Below are positions 24,980 to 36,545 of a stretch of 64,000 bases of DNA, piece by piece. Every line of letters begins with the position of its first letter. The stretch's first letter is position 1. Made by a program: the position numbers and the translations under genes. A model generated the notes under the pieces. The model was not told the DNA's origin, did no database searches, and saw only the letters and a program-made list of their open reading frames with translations. The stretch covers positions 33,892 to 97,891 of the forward strand of contig JAMKCH010035213.1 of assembly GCA_023653785.1 (NCBI GenBank), read 5' to 3'. Source of the stretch: Ophioderma brevispina (lineage: Eukaryota; Echinodermata; Ophiuroidea; Amphilepidida; Ophiodermatidae).

Positions 24980-25045
24980 AGGGGGGGGTAGGACATGCCA
25001 ACCTAACAGCAACAGCAAATTCAAAACGGCATCAACTTCCGGGTG
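24980..25045. repeat. Dispersed repeat, inverted partner at 50280-50355
   Basis: A G-run followed by TAGGACATGCCAACCTAACA and then GCAACAGCAAATTCAAAACG. The reverse complement, with small differences, ends in a C-run at 50280-50355, about 25 kb away. Confidence 0.75.
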
Positions 25046-25282
25046 CTAGTCTGTTTCAAAGACTTAACGAATTCCATATCTATTCAAATGTTAATCACTT
25101 TACCAAGTTTAAAAACTAAAATACTTTTTACCGTGTCACTCATCCAGAAAAGTTGCACTAAACCTCCATTTTTGTTTCTGCACGTCATTCCATTAGGTAG
25201 AGGATAACGCTCGTTCAAACCCCTTTGACCGATGATCATCGCCGCGCTCGTAAAACAGGTCGTAAAACTATTGTATTGGTAC

Positions 25283-25737
25283 AATACCAACACGAGATCA
25301 ATATTAATGCTGAATGCATGTGCATCAACATTGCACATGCATTCAGCATTAATGCATGTGCATCAACATTGCAGCGATGTACATAGCGACATATATTGTA
25401 AGAATTGTGCATTTCTTTATAAAAGCATGAAACTTGGCATAAATGTTTACAATTAAATACTGATTATTGATTATTTTAAGATATGGAACCACGTCACCGT
25501 CAATCATCTTCAAGGTCAAACAAGGTCATTTGGGGTCATTTGAGATCATTTATTAAAAGTAGGAGATAGCATGTTCCTAAGATGAGTTACATTGATTCTA
25601 GTTTTTACTCGTACTGAGACCCTTGGCGATTGTTAAAATGGACGTCCCATTGCCATATTTACCACAGCATTGTAATGTACATCGATGCAATGTTGATGCA
25701 CATGCATTCAGCATTAACATTGATCTCGTAGTACGTT
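25283..25737. repeat. Foldback element with internal duplication in one arm
   Basis: The left arm has CGAGATCAATATTAATGCTG and then AATGCATGTGCATCAACATT. The right arm near 25684-25737 is its reverse complement. The left arm also carries a short inverted and a direct copy of the ATGCATGTGCATCAACATTG core (25318-25375), so this arm can fold on itself. Confidence 0.75.
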
Positions 25738-26284
25738 GTTATTTCCAATGTAATCAAAATCTTATTTTATAGTATTTATGTTTTTAGGAAATATACAGAT
25801 GAATAAATTCTGTTATCAATGGAGCATATTCAACGAGTAGGCCTAGGGCTAGGCCTGGCCCTATATCAATTTATTTTTGCCATTTTGGTTTTCAATACAT
25901 CTTGGTGGGCAAGGGGGCTGGGGGGGCAACATTTCACAGAGCGGATACTGTCGGGATGAAGAAGGGGGTTCGCATATTAACTTGAGCAATATTTTTTTTG
26001 GGGGGAGAGCAAAGCACCCAATAAAAGTCAAAGCTCAATCATTTAAGATGGTTCTCTGAACAGTGGCAGCACCAGAAATGGGTTTTTTGGGGGTATCGAG
26101 CAATAATGGCACATTTTTTGAAGAACGCCCCCAATTTTCAAAATTTGATATTTTGGCACAGTTACGTTGGTAATTGACTAGGGAACTATGTCCCTGTATC
26201 TCTTCAATGAAATGTTCATGGTTATGTATTAAGCTTAAAGAGATAAGAGGACATTTCCAGGAAAATATGCCCCTCCCATTTTTT

Positions 26285-26570
26285 AAACAATTTTACCATT
26301 ATATTAAATCAAACCTGGAGGGAATAAGCCGTAAAAGCCATCTTCATGTAATAATATGCTTTTGTATTTTCTGTCGTGCATGACAGATATCCGAGTATGC
26401 TTGTTTATGGGGCCGATCAGGAGAGTAGGCAAGTTCAAAACTTACTTTGTTGTTTTCTTTTCTTTGTTCAATAAACCTACGAAATGTCCTCGGTTGGTAT
26501 TCTACAAGAAAGTGCAAATTTATACAAATTTGTATCCTCAGAAAATATCCTCGTGTCCCTTTAAATGAAG
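26285..26570 (+). repeat. Dispersed repeat, copy 1 (partner 54645-54945)
   Basis: Shares with 54645-54945 an ordered series of blocks: GAATAAGCCG, CTTCATGTAATAA, the short palindrome CTGTCGTGCATGACAG, GGCAAGTTCAAAAC, CAATAAACCT and TATCCTC near the end. Both copies are in the same orientation. It is about 290 bp and non-coding as far as I can see. Confidence 0.75.
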
Positions 26571-26987
26571 AAGACCCTCTTTGATTAAGTCACGAATAGA
26601 TCTATGAAAATGTTTATATGTTAGAGTTATGCAACCTTATTCTGCATGCTTTAATGTATTTTGACCTCATTTGACCTTTTGTGAACTCTAGGTGACATTG
26701 AACTTGATGAAGGTGGTTCCATATCCAATTGTTTTCCAAATTTAATTCTCTACCTCTCTGCGAAATATGATGCTTTTATAACAAAATGCACAATTTTTAC
26801 CATTATCTGGTTAACTAACATTACAATGTTGTAGTAAATATGACCAACTTTGGGACAAAATTGAGAAAACGGGCAACTTCGGGCACTGTCAAGTTTGGTG
26901 TCATTGTTTAGATAAGGCATTTTTCTTCCCAATTCAAGTTAGATTTCGTCTCCAAATATCATACTTTAAGAAATACGGGGTTACAAA

Positions 26988-27775
26988 ACATCCAAGTTTT
27001 CAAAAACTAGAATCAATTTAACTCATCTTAGGAACATGCTATCTTCGATTTTTTGGACTGAAATACTCAGAATTTCGGCTGTAATCGACTCAATCTCTTT
27101 GTTTCGTCTCCACATGTAAACAAACCACTGCGAATCGGGGATATACCTTTCTGCGCATAGGTCTAGCTTGTTCACTGAGCGTGCCCCGCCCTGTCGGCGA
27201 TGATTATGGAACATGAAAGAGTACTCCCTGCTGAGAAGTGGCCTTTGTTGGTCTAGGCTTTTACCGAGTGGCCAAGTGATAAATTGGTAAAATCGTCGTT
27301 GCGATGCAGATAGGGAAGGAGCTTTCTCCTTCTCTCCTATCGCCATGGTCAGATGAAACCAAAATAGTTGAAAGCCTAGTATTACATCCAAGTTTTCAAA
27401 ACAGAATCATTGTCTCATCTTAGGAACATGCTATCTCCGATTTTTTGGACTGAAATACTCAGATTTCGGCTGTAATCGACTCAATCGCTTTGTTTTCGTT
27501 TCCACATGTACACAAACCACGGCGCATCGGGACATACCTTTCTGTGCACATGTCATATCTTGTTCAACTGAGCGTGCCCCGCTTCTGTCGGCGCTGATCA
27601 TGGAACATAAAGAGTACTCCCTGCCGATAGTGCCTTTGTGGGTCTTCTTTTACAATGGGTTCCAAGTGATATAATTGGGATAATCGTCGTTGCGTAATGC
27701 AATTAGAGTAGAGCTTTCTCCTTCTCTCCTACCTCCATGGTCAGATGAAACCAAAATAGTTGAAAGCCTAGTATT
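26988..27775. repeat. Tandem duplication of about 395 bp, indel-rich
   Basis: Copy 1 is 26988-27383 and copy 2 is 27384-27775. Both run from ACATCCAAGTTTTCAAAA to GTTGAAAGCCTAGTATT. The copies differ by many one- to few-base indels, the same pattern as in the 3.9 kb duplication at 3168-10863. A shorter inverted match to the first 50 bases lies near 25565-25610. Confidence 0.9.
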
Positions 27776-28549
27776 TTTCTTCAATGTGATGTACAGAACG
27801 ACTTACTTGTGTCGAGATATAATATTGAAAAAAAAAATCGGTTTTCGAGTGTACCATTTTTTAGACAGGCCGTATAAGCAAGATTTGCTTAGTAATGATA
27901 TGCCAGTTGGAACGCCAACGTTAACGACATATAACCGTTAAACAATCAATTTTAAGGATTCGAACTTTGGTGAGTGGCATGAGCACTCGTGGGTAGGAGG
28001 GCCGCATTTTTTCGCGCGGTTTCCATTAGCAATGATGGTGCCATTTTTTTCGAGCGTGAATTCGTTCACCTTTTTACATTCAAAATTAAGTAGGACGTCA
28101 TAATTTAAATTTAAAATACACCAGTACTCAATCAAATCAACCGTTTAGCTTCCTTTCATCATTCTATAGCACATTCAAGATGTTACGAACAATGAAAACA
28201 TGCTGCATTCCAGCAATACAGGGTGTCCCAAAAAAGTGGTGCAAGCAGATAAACTCCGATTTCTCAAAAACTGCTGAAGCTGTGGAATTTCATTTTAATG
28301 GAGGATATTAACTATTGTGCAAATCTCATGACAATCCGCCCACGAAAGCCAGAGATATGACGGATTATTAAAGGCCATCTGTTTTTTCACCCATTCCAAT
28401 GGGACTTACACAGTTAACATCATTTATCCGTTCTGCTTTCGAGTGAGCGATTTCCAACACATTGAATGATACTGCTTTATTCATGGCATACCCCTTTGTA
28501 TCTCCTCTTAACTTACCATTTCATTTATAAATACTCTTAAGTCAGACAT

Positions 28550-28922
28550 CATGTTTGTCCTAGTTTGTCCTGTCCTGTATATTTTGTCTCGTCTCCGCCC
28601 CCCCCCCTTGTTTTTGTTTCGTATTTTAATCATATCTTTTGTAACTTTTCAATTTATTGACCCTTTTTGTATGTAGAGGGCACTGCGACCTCACGCCTCG
28701 CGTTTAGCAGTGTCCTCGTCCCTTCACAATGTATACATTCCAAAATACTGCTTTGTATTGTTTTTCTGTAATAGTATCACCTATATTTGTCATTACTTTT
28801 GAAAAATGTGTTTTCATTTAACCTCTTTGTACATTATCTATGGTTATCTATATATTAAGGTTTATCATCTGTTTATTTTGTATACATGTTTTGTGAAGAG
28901 GCAAAATAAATCTGAATCTGAA
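28550..28922 (+). mobile_element. LINE 3' end with GAATCT-type tail
   Basis: A T-rich untranslated-region-like sequence ends in AATAAATCTGAATCTGAAT. This is the tail style seen in many L2/CR1-like LINEs, in which a short 3' repeat replaces poly(A). The coding part is absent, which fits a 5'-truncated insertion. Confidence 0.6.
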
Positions 28923-29727
28923 TACCATTAATATTAACAACTGGGGAACAACAAAATACACACGATATTAGTTTTTAGATTTATTAAATGACAAATAGGC
29001 ATTAGAAATAAAAAAAACACCAATGATTAAGCCTACAGTCGCTCATCCTAAACAATTATGATCAGCACAAATCAAATCTTTGACTTCAGTCTATTTTGTT
29101 ATATCTACCTGTGCGGTTTTCGTGGTAAATAGCATTTTGCTAAATAAACTTGAAAACTAAGCAGCACATGTGTTTTAATACCATAGTCACATTTCTTTTG
29201 ACAATAAAATAAAATAGCTTAGTGGCATGAAAGTCCTTTTTCAGCAGTAACCTGTTTGCCTGGCATCTGTTAATCGGACCCAACTATGTAATAACACAAC
29301 AGATACGATTTCTGTGAGGTTTCCCGTCGTTGTGAAGGTTTTATAAATAACACAATTGGAAGAATGTGCCATTAATTTTCACTGAACTAAGCTAAGAGGA
29401 GCACTTTATTGATTAATTTCACTACTTTAACAATTGACTTGAATCTAAATTTCATAAATATCCAATGCTTTCTTAAAATCTGTTCAATGTACATGCATTT
29501 CACCCGACAATGAATATTTCAACAGGTAACCTCTTTAGAATAGAAGTTATTGTTAGACAATATGTAACATGTTTGTTCAGATACAGCACTCTATTAATTT
29601 AGTCTATTACCTCTGCTGCCCATTATTGAAAATGCAGTATTCTGATTGGTCAGTTTACTGCCCATTATTCTGCAATAATGGGTCGCCAATGCATTTTCTT
29701 ATTAAATGAAGCTGTTTTAGGTAATAG

Positions 29728-29933
29728 AAGGTGATATGTTACTTAAGAAATAAAGGGTTTGCAGTATCATTTATGGGCTCATAATGTATCCTCGGCCAGA
29801 AAAACTTTCAAATAATGGGCTCGGCTGCGCCTCGCCCATTATTTAGTTTTTTCTGACCTCGGACACATTATTCGCCCATAAACATGATAAATGACACTGC
29901 AAACCCTTTATTTCTTAAGTAACATATCACCTT
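29728..29933. repeat. Near-perfect 206 bp hairpin nested in the 28-30 kb element
   Basis: The arms run from AAGGTGATATGTTACTTAAG to its complement, with a small loop around CTCGGCTGCGCCTCG at 29820-29835. Mismatches are few. This looks like a young foldback MITE. Confidence 0.85.
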
Positions 29934-30749
29934 CGGGTTCTGAGGCTATCATTTAGTCAATGCACACGATTGAGCCACAGATCTATCTGATGTACCGATA
30001 ATCACTAACTCTGTAAATCCCATTGGAATGGATGAAAAACAGGTAGTCTTTAATAATCGTTTATATCTCTGGTTTGCGTGGGCGGATTGTCATGGGATTT
30101 GCACAAATTATGCCAAAGAGTATAATGAATATCCTCCATGAAAATAAAATTCAACGCTTCAGCAGTTTGAGAGAAATCGGAGTTTGTCTGCTTGCACCAC
30201 TTTTTTTGGGACACACCCTGTATTCAAAATATGAAAATTGTTTGAAATGCGGCATTGGGCCAAAATAATTATTAATATGAGGAAAACCACACATATATTT
30301 TCAAGGGCCATCAGAAACTTTTACCAAGCATTATCTTGCTTCAGATCCAGGATGCCAAAATATCTCCAAAAGTTCCACCAAAATGGCCAAATTTTGAATA
30401 AATCCATAGTTGACTAGATATGATTGTGTGGAAGAAACCACGCCATTTTTAGGGCATCGTAAACCTTTGTCAGACATATATTTAATATCATCTTCCGTAA
30501 AGACACTATCAGTGATTTATCAGAAACGGTAAAAATATTTGAAATTTGCAGGAATAGCTTCAAGTGAAGGATAAGTCTGTAGAATTATCGTAAGTTACTT
30601 TTTCCAGCTGTAGTATTGACAGAAAAGGAAGAAAACGGCAGTGTTCCAAGATAAGATTCTCCATTCAATTACGTGTTGTAGTAAGTGTCCGTACGGACAG
30701 TTAGTAACTACTAAAATTTCAGATTTTGTCCATATTAAGTTGCTTCTGG

Positions 30750-30972
30750 TCTTATCATTTGCAGGGTATGTTAGGATACTCTTATCATTTGCAGGGTATG
30801 TTAGGATACTCTTATCATTTGCAGGATATGTTAGGATACTGACTCTTATCATTTGCAGGGTAAGCATGGTAAGTTAAGATACTCTTATCATTTGCAGGGT
30901 ATGTTAGGATACTCTTATCATTTGCAAGGTATGTTATGATACTCTTATCATTTGCAGGGTATGTTAGGATAC
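30750..30972 (+). repeat. 30 bp minisatellite, seven copies
   Basis: The unit begins TCTTATCATTTGCAGGG and ends TATGTTAGGATAC. Copies 3 and 4 carry small insertions. Each unit contains TTTGCAG directly before GGTATGT, so every unit resembles a splice acceptor and donor back to back. A related block without the array lies near 44470-44560. Confidence 0.9.
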
Positions 30973-32228
30973 CCGTACTTATTACATACATGCAAAAATC
31001 TGATTTTTTATGATTTTTTCGATTTTCTGATTTAGCAAATCACTGATAGTGCTTCTAATTCAAAGATGTCAGCCAAAATTTCGTTAAAATATACAATTTA
31101 CCATCTTGATATATTATATTATCCAGAAATCACGATAAATGTATGAATCTTAAGTATGAAAATATGACCTTGACCATTAGAAACTCATATCGGGTTATAT
31201 TTTGGTTTTTTAACATACTTAAAATGAAAAATTATACCTATGCCTTCCGTTTAAGATCTTTAAACCTACCAAACTGCCATGTATTTGTTATCACTTGACC
31301 AACATCTTGAAATTTAAACCTGATAGCAAATAAAGTAATATCAATATAAATATTTAGTGATCAAAAACATGTCTCATACCACAATTTATATTTTTATAAT
31401 GATTTCTGGATGATACATAACTTAATATAATATAGACATATGGTAATTTGTGGGTTTTGAGAAGTCTGAAACGGCAGACGTATTGGTAACCATCTGGGAT
31501 TTCTCCATTGTTACCAAAACGGAAATGCCAGACAAGAGTTTAGAAATGGTCAAGGACATAATCTTACACTTTATTATACACATTTTGTAACATCTTGGAT
31601 GATATAACCAAATAAATTACATATAATTAAGGTTTTATCTTTAAATGTGCCCGTTTTGGCCACCATCTTGAATTTGAAGACACTATCAAGATGCATGGAT
31701 CGCCAGATAAAAGTTTATATTAAATGGTCAAAGAAATATCCCCCGCTTTTCAGTTAAACCTTGATGGTACTTATGATATTTAATGGACATCATATTAATT
31801 TGCATAATTAATATATTAAAATGCTCCGAAAAATTGGCACCGTAATTTTTTTGATAAAGTGGCTAATGTATATTGGAATCCAATAAAAATTAGAAAATAA
31901 ACACGAAAGGCCGACGGGAACCAGCTTACTTACGTATGGCCCTAAATCTTCGAAGATGTTGCTGTTTGCGCATGTGTTTGCAAAAGAGCCTGCACGAAAT
32001 ATTTTGATGGTTTCTAGGCAACATTGACCTGCTAATTCCAAATCATGATGATGCAACTTTGTCATCAGCATTTTGAGATATGACGAGGTAAATTAAAGGA
32101 GAACCCGTACAACGAATAATATTAAACAGTATACACGATAAAATAATTATTGACCACATATCGAGTGGTTTCATAGAAAAACAGAATTATATTAACCCTA
32201 ACAATGAATTAAATCCATCTAGTCTGAC
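30973..32228. other. Repeat-derived DNA without gene
   Basis: The stretch 31005-31060 (TTATGATTTTTTCGATTTTC, then AAATCACTGATAGTG) is inverted relative to 30490-30515 and resembles 44510-44560. No coding frame is supported in this interval. Confidence 0.5.
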
Positions 32229-32424
32229 TATGCGCTATTTAAAAATCGCGCTAGTGTATAACTTGTTATGCCATACGACCGGCACGTTTGCGTCATACAT
32301 GCCATAGGGAATACACACTATGAAAGCATCATGTGTGAAAGTGTATGACGCTAATGTGCCGTCCGTATCGCATAACACAAATACATATCCCATATACACT
32401 AGCGCGAATTTCAAATAGCGCATG
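32229..32424. repeat. Imperfect palindrome, about 196 bp
   Basis: The left arm starts TATGCGCTATTTAAAAATCG. The right arm ends with the complement GCGAATTTCAAATAGCGCAT. The match extends inward through CGCTAGTGTATA and GGCACRTTWGCGTCATACA, with the centre near 32326. Confidence 0.8.
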
Positions 32425-33077
32425 TTGAGACAAAATGTTTTTAATTCGTGTTATGGTGAGTATATTTCCATTTTCCCATGAAACCATTCCATATGTGTTC
32501 AATAATTGTTTTTATAGCATATATTGTGTAAGTTATTCTTGATACAGGCTGTTTAACATTGGTCAAATTTGTAAACGTTTCATACGGGATTAAAAGGTGT
32601 ATACACTGTTAAAAATGTTCCTAATTTTACCAGACTTTACCTTTTAAATTACGTTAAACCCCAATTATTCAATAATCTTCACGCTTTATTACCTATACCT
32701 AACATAAAATTACAATTTGGAAGCAGAAAAAAATGTAAATAAACAGGGACTAGAAAATAATACTATACACATTTTGAAAAAAGGTAGTATTTATACGCTG
32801 ACCGTTATACTATTTTCCGTAATATAACGTTCTTTTGTAACTTGTTTTTAATGTAAGAATATGAACTATGAAAATAGTTTTACCTATAAAATGTGTTAAA
32901 TAACGTCGTAAGTAACGTCATTAAAAATGCAAATTCTTATTTTCCCTATCATTTTTTTAAATAGTTTTAAAAACTCTTGTAGAACCCATTTCCTCCTTTT
33001 TTGTATTATATTTAGTTTAATTTGAAAAAGTAGTACACACATATACATTTAATTTTAGCATCTGCTATCAGTAAAGT

Positions 33078-33147
33078 CATGTAGTGTAGTGGAAAAGGTT
33101 TAGGACTTGTAATCATAAGGCCCAGGTTCTAATCCATGTGAGGTACC
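33078..33147 (+). repeat. tRNA-derived SINE head or tRNA pseudogene (Thr-like)
   Basis: An A-box-like TGTAGTGTAGTGGAAAAGG is followed by GGACTTGTAATCATAAGG, which has the spacing of an anticodon arm with loop CTTGTAA (anticodon TGT, threonine). The B-box-like GGTTCTAATCC departs from consensus by one base. The acceptor arm is not convincingly paired, so a SINE head or pseudogene is more likely than a working tRNA. Confidence 0.55.
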
Positions 33148-34094
33148 TGTATTAAGTTTACTCATCATAATAATTAAGTAATTGGTGACATTAGAATGTG
33201 TACATTATGGTATACCATATAAAACAAAGTGAATAAACTAGTTCAAATTTTTATTTCTTCACGTTTTCCCTTTATTGCCTTTTTTTCTCAAAATTGTTTG
33301 CCTGAAATATAATTTTTTTACAAAGTAAATACAACGTTTGCATGATGCCATAGCTACAACGTGAAAATTTGGTCAAAGGATTGTAATAACGTTTTAATTC
33401 TTAATATTCGTGTAAACAAGTGAAAACCCCCCCACAATAACGTGAAGCTGAGATTTTTAAGCCGTTATTTTACGCTCCCTGCAATGGTTTAGTAATTTTT
33501 ACGGCTCCGGTTATTTTACGTTCTGCACGTTGTGAGTCCAGCTGCAGTAGAAATCCTGTTTTTTTCACAGGTTTATTTTAAACAGTTGGAGGACATGTTG
33601 CATTGGGTTACAGAATTAAAAAAGGTATAAAATTGCTATATCTAGGGCAATTACTTTTAACACATTGGCTTAAATATTTCAAGGTAATCCTATAGGGTAA
33701 ACAAATTATTATAACCAGATTATCTGGGCTACAAATTCTCATGCTCATAGATACTGGGTTATGTGATTGTTCGACATTGGGATCTAATTAAGGGGGGAAT
33801 AGTGTTAAGGCCCCCACAAGGTCTATGAGGATCAGCAATCAAGCCTTGATTAGATATTCTTTGAGCTTGATCAAACATAAATAATGTCTATTTCCCGTTT
33901 GTAACATGCCCGTCGAACATTTGAAACCAATCGGGTCAATATATAAATGTTGCACCCGTGATGCCCTTGAATAGTTGTTGGCCTGTAGTGCAAAACACGA
34001 AAGTTTAGATATAGAAAAGTACACCTTTTAATCCTTAGAACCAGTTTTAACCTTGTACAAACGTGTGATGAAACATTTACCAACAAATTTGTTG

Positions 34095-34296
34095 GGCAAA
34101 GGGGAGGGGAGAAAAGAAAAATAAAACAAAAAAAAAAAACGAAAAAAAAAAAAGGAAAGAAAAAAAAAAAAAACAAAATAATAAAGACCCCACCCCACCC
34201 AACCCCCCCCCCACACCAACGCACCCCACACCCACCACACCCAAACACATACCCTCCCCCCCCCCCCCCCCCACCCCCCCCCCCCCCCCCCCCCCT
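34095..34296. repeat. Strand-asymmetric low-complexity tract
   Basis: A purine-rich A/G block (34095-34180) passes into a C-rich block with few interruptions (34186-34296). On the minus strand it is almost pure G with short spacers, so it could form G-quadruplexes. The minus-strand open frames here are low-complexity artefacts. Confidence 0.9.
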
Positions 34297-35549
34297 ATCT
34301 GAAAATACTCAAGGATGCCAGAGTTGCATCATCTAGATTTGGAATCGGCATGTCAATGATTGCTAAAAACCATGCATCAAACAGACTCTGTTGCAAGTTA
34401 TATGGGCATAATGTAGGAGTAATAAGTAAATAAGTAGCAATTACACTACAAATGACCAGGATACATTGAAAAAGGCATATCCAAAGAACCTATAAAGACC
34501 CCCTCCTCCCCTTCATGCGTATAATATTTTTTCTCTTTATATTGAAGGTGGGGGTGTTCTAGAGGTGATTTTGCACAAGTCTTTGGTTTTCATGGTTTTG
34601 GTATAGTAGATTTCAAAATAAGTGAGACCTATTAAAAGTTTTAGGTCTGTCCATTACCGCGAAAGGTAAGGAGGAATTATTTTAATGGCCACAGGTAAAA
34701 AGTTTAGGCTACTGCCATACAATTAAAGTATGTCGCTAGTAATAATGTGACATAAAAATAAATTCATCTAAGAGAGATGATTGTGTCAATTGAAGTACAC
34801 TGTTAGAAACGCTGGGTGGGTAACGTAGAAGTTACGGGGGTTAAAACCCCAAGTTGCGTAAAAAAACGCAAGTTGGGTTAAATGTGAATGTACCACTTGG
34901 TTGGGTGAAATGTCTAATCTCGGTCCAAAATTAGTTTTACCTATTAAATGTGCAATCAGGGACCCAAATTTAACTATTAATTGACAATCAAGGACCAATG
35001 AGATAATTATTAATATGCATCATATACATTGCATGGCCACCATATATGCATGCTAATGATGGTTGATCAAATGGAAATATGTAAATGAAAACGTAAAATA
35101 AACAAATAAATACATATATGATTTAAATATCACTTCATCTGAATTATGTAATTTTCTAAATTTTTTAATAATTTTTAATATGTTATATTAATTATTATAT
35201 TGATTATGATTATTTTGTTATATAATTATCATTCTATCCCCAACTCAGTTACCGACCACTTTCCCCAGTTACTTAAGTTTTCCCGCCGCTCAGTATTATA
35301 GTTAACGTGCGGGTAAACCAAAAATATAATTATTTGCACGGATTAAATAACCACTTTGTTGGGTAACTTACGGTGTCATTCCCAGGTATATACTTTCATT
35401 TCCGCAGTTGCATGTATTTGACCAAAAGCTGGGTTAAAACAAAATATCACGTGACGTATTTGCCCAATTAAACATCGTCTGAAGTTTGGGCTCATACATT
35501 GATCATGGAGGGATAATCAGTAGCAGAGAGGTTGCGCCAGTGGGGACGG

Positions 35550-35874
35550 GAAGATCTAATGACGCTTTTGCAGGGTAAATCACACTTTTATAATCATAAT
35601 AGATAAAATGAATGTGGATCTTGGTACTAAGATAAGTTATTTGTTTTGTGTGCTGGTATTTTGCGACAGTTAACAGGCTGTAGTAAAGCGTAAGCTTTTA
35701 CAAGCCGTTCAGTGTTCAGACACCAAATCATGCAATACTAGGCCTACATGTGCCTATTCATTGTATTGACCTGCATGCATATGTGATCAGGCATGCAGCC
35801 CAGTACTAGCTTGTGATTGACTGTCGTCCAGAACATGACAAGACAAATAGTCGAGGCCCAATATTTTAAAATCA

Positions 35875-35908
<34 letters not shown>

Positions 35909-36055
35909 AATTTTATTCATTTTATACAACAGCCTTACTGTCGCAAAATACCAGCACACAAAACAAATAGGCCTAACTTATCTTATACAAGAGCACATTT
36001 AATTTTATCAATGATTAGAAAAAGTGAGGTCCTACCTGAAAAAGCGTCAATATTA
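35550..36055. repeat. Foldback nested in the 34.8-36.5 kb element
   Basis: AAGATAAGTTATTTGTTTTG and GTGCTGGTATTTTGCGACAG near 35630-35670 recur inverted near 35930-35985. A weaker match extends outward to about 35550 and 36055. A poly(A) run at 35880-35906 sits near the centre. Confidence 0.8.
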
Positions 36056-36085
36056 AAATACCCTATGAGTTACCAAAACAATAGG

Positions 36086-36345
36086 AATTGGGTATAAAAG
36101 CACTACACTACTGCCCCAACAAGTGGCTAAAATTTACCAATTATGTGTCAAAAAAATAAACCCAATCCCCTTGATATTACCCAATATACTTGGGTAAAAG
36201 CAATACACTGCCCAACAAGTGGATAAAACTTTACCCAATGATGTTGTAAATAAATCCTCAATACCCTTGAATATTACCCAATATAATTGGGTAAAAGCAA
36301 TACCCTGCCCAACAAGTGGATAACATTTACCCAATTAATGTGTAA
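36086..36345 (+). repeat. Degenerate tandem repeat, about 105-117 bp unit
   Basis: Roughly two and a half copies of a unit carrying TTGGGTAAAAGCAATAC, TGCCCAACAAGTGGATAA and TTTACCCAAT. The units lie inside the 34.8-36.5 kb TIR element. Confidence 0.75.
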
Positions 36346-36545
36346 AATACTTACCCATTAACATTGGTAAATATTTGCCACAAAATGGTGGTTTTTTTTA
36401 AACCCTTATTTTGGGTAACTTTTACCCAACCATGGTTGGGTAAACACATTTACCCCAGTAAATGGGTTGTTCAAAGTGCACCCAGCGGTTGGGTAAAAGT
36501 TTGGGTAAAATTTTTGCCCACCGTGCTAACAGTGTATCAATTAAG

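Larger units (their letters stand above)
28219..30220. mobile_element. Tc1/mariner-like element with about 220 bp TIRs
   Basis: The termini are CAGGGTGTCCCAAAAAA on the left and the reverse complement (with an extra GT) on the right, each flanked by TA as expected for a Tc1/mariner-type TA target site. The TIRs continue for about 220 bp through GTGGTGCAAGCAGA and GACAATCCGCCCACG. No transposase frame is recognised. The interior holds a LINE 3' end and a separate hairpin, both listed, so the element has been colonised by others. The superfamily call rests on the TA flank and termini only. Confidence 0.75.
34796..36536. mobile_element. 1.7 kb TIR element with likely 9-10 bp target duplication
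   Basis: Both ends are TACACTGTTAG in inverted orientation. The left flank is TCAATTGAAG and the right flank TCAATTAAG, a target-site duplication with one base lost. The interior holds a foldback (35550-36055) and a TTGGGTAA-rich tandem block, with no transposase frame. A related right end (CTAACAGTGTA) closes the GTTTAA-rich element near 46550. A TACACTGTTAAAAATG near 32603 could be another solo end. Confidence 0.8.

Noticed and set aside
30750..30972. Possible CRISPR-like array
   Set aside because: The units are contiguous without spacers in a eukaryotic sequence; it is a minisatellite.
33871..34274. Glycine/phenylalanine-rich minus-strand frames
   Set aside because: Translation of a purine/pyrimidine low-complexity tract.
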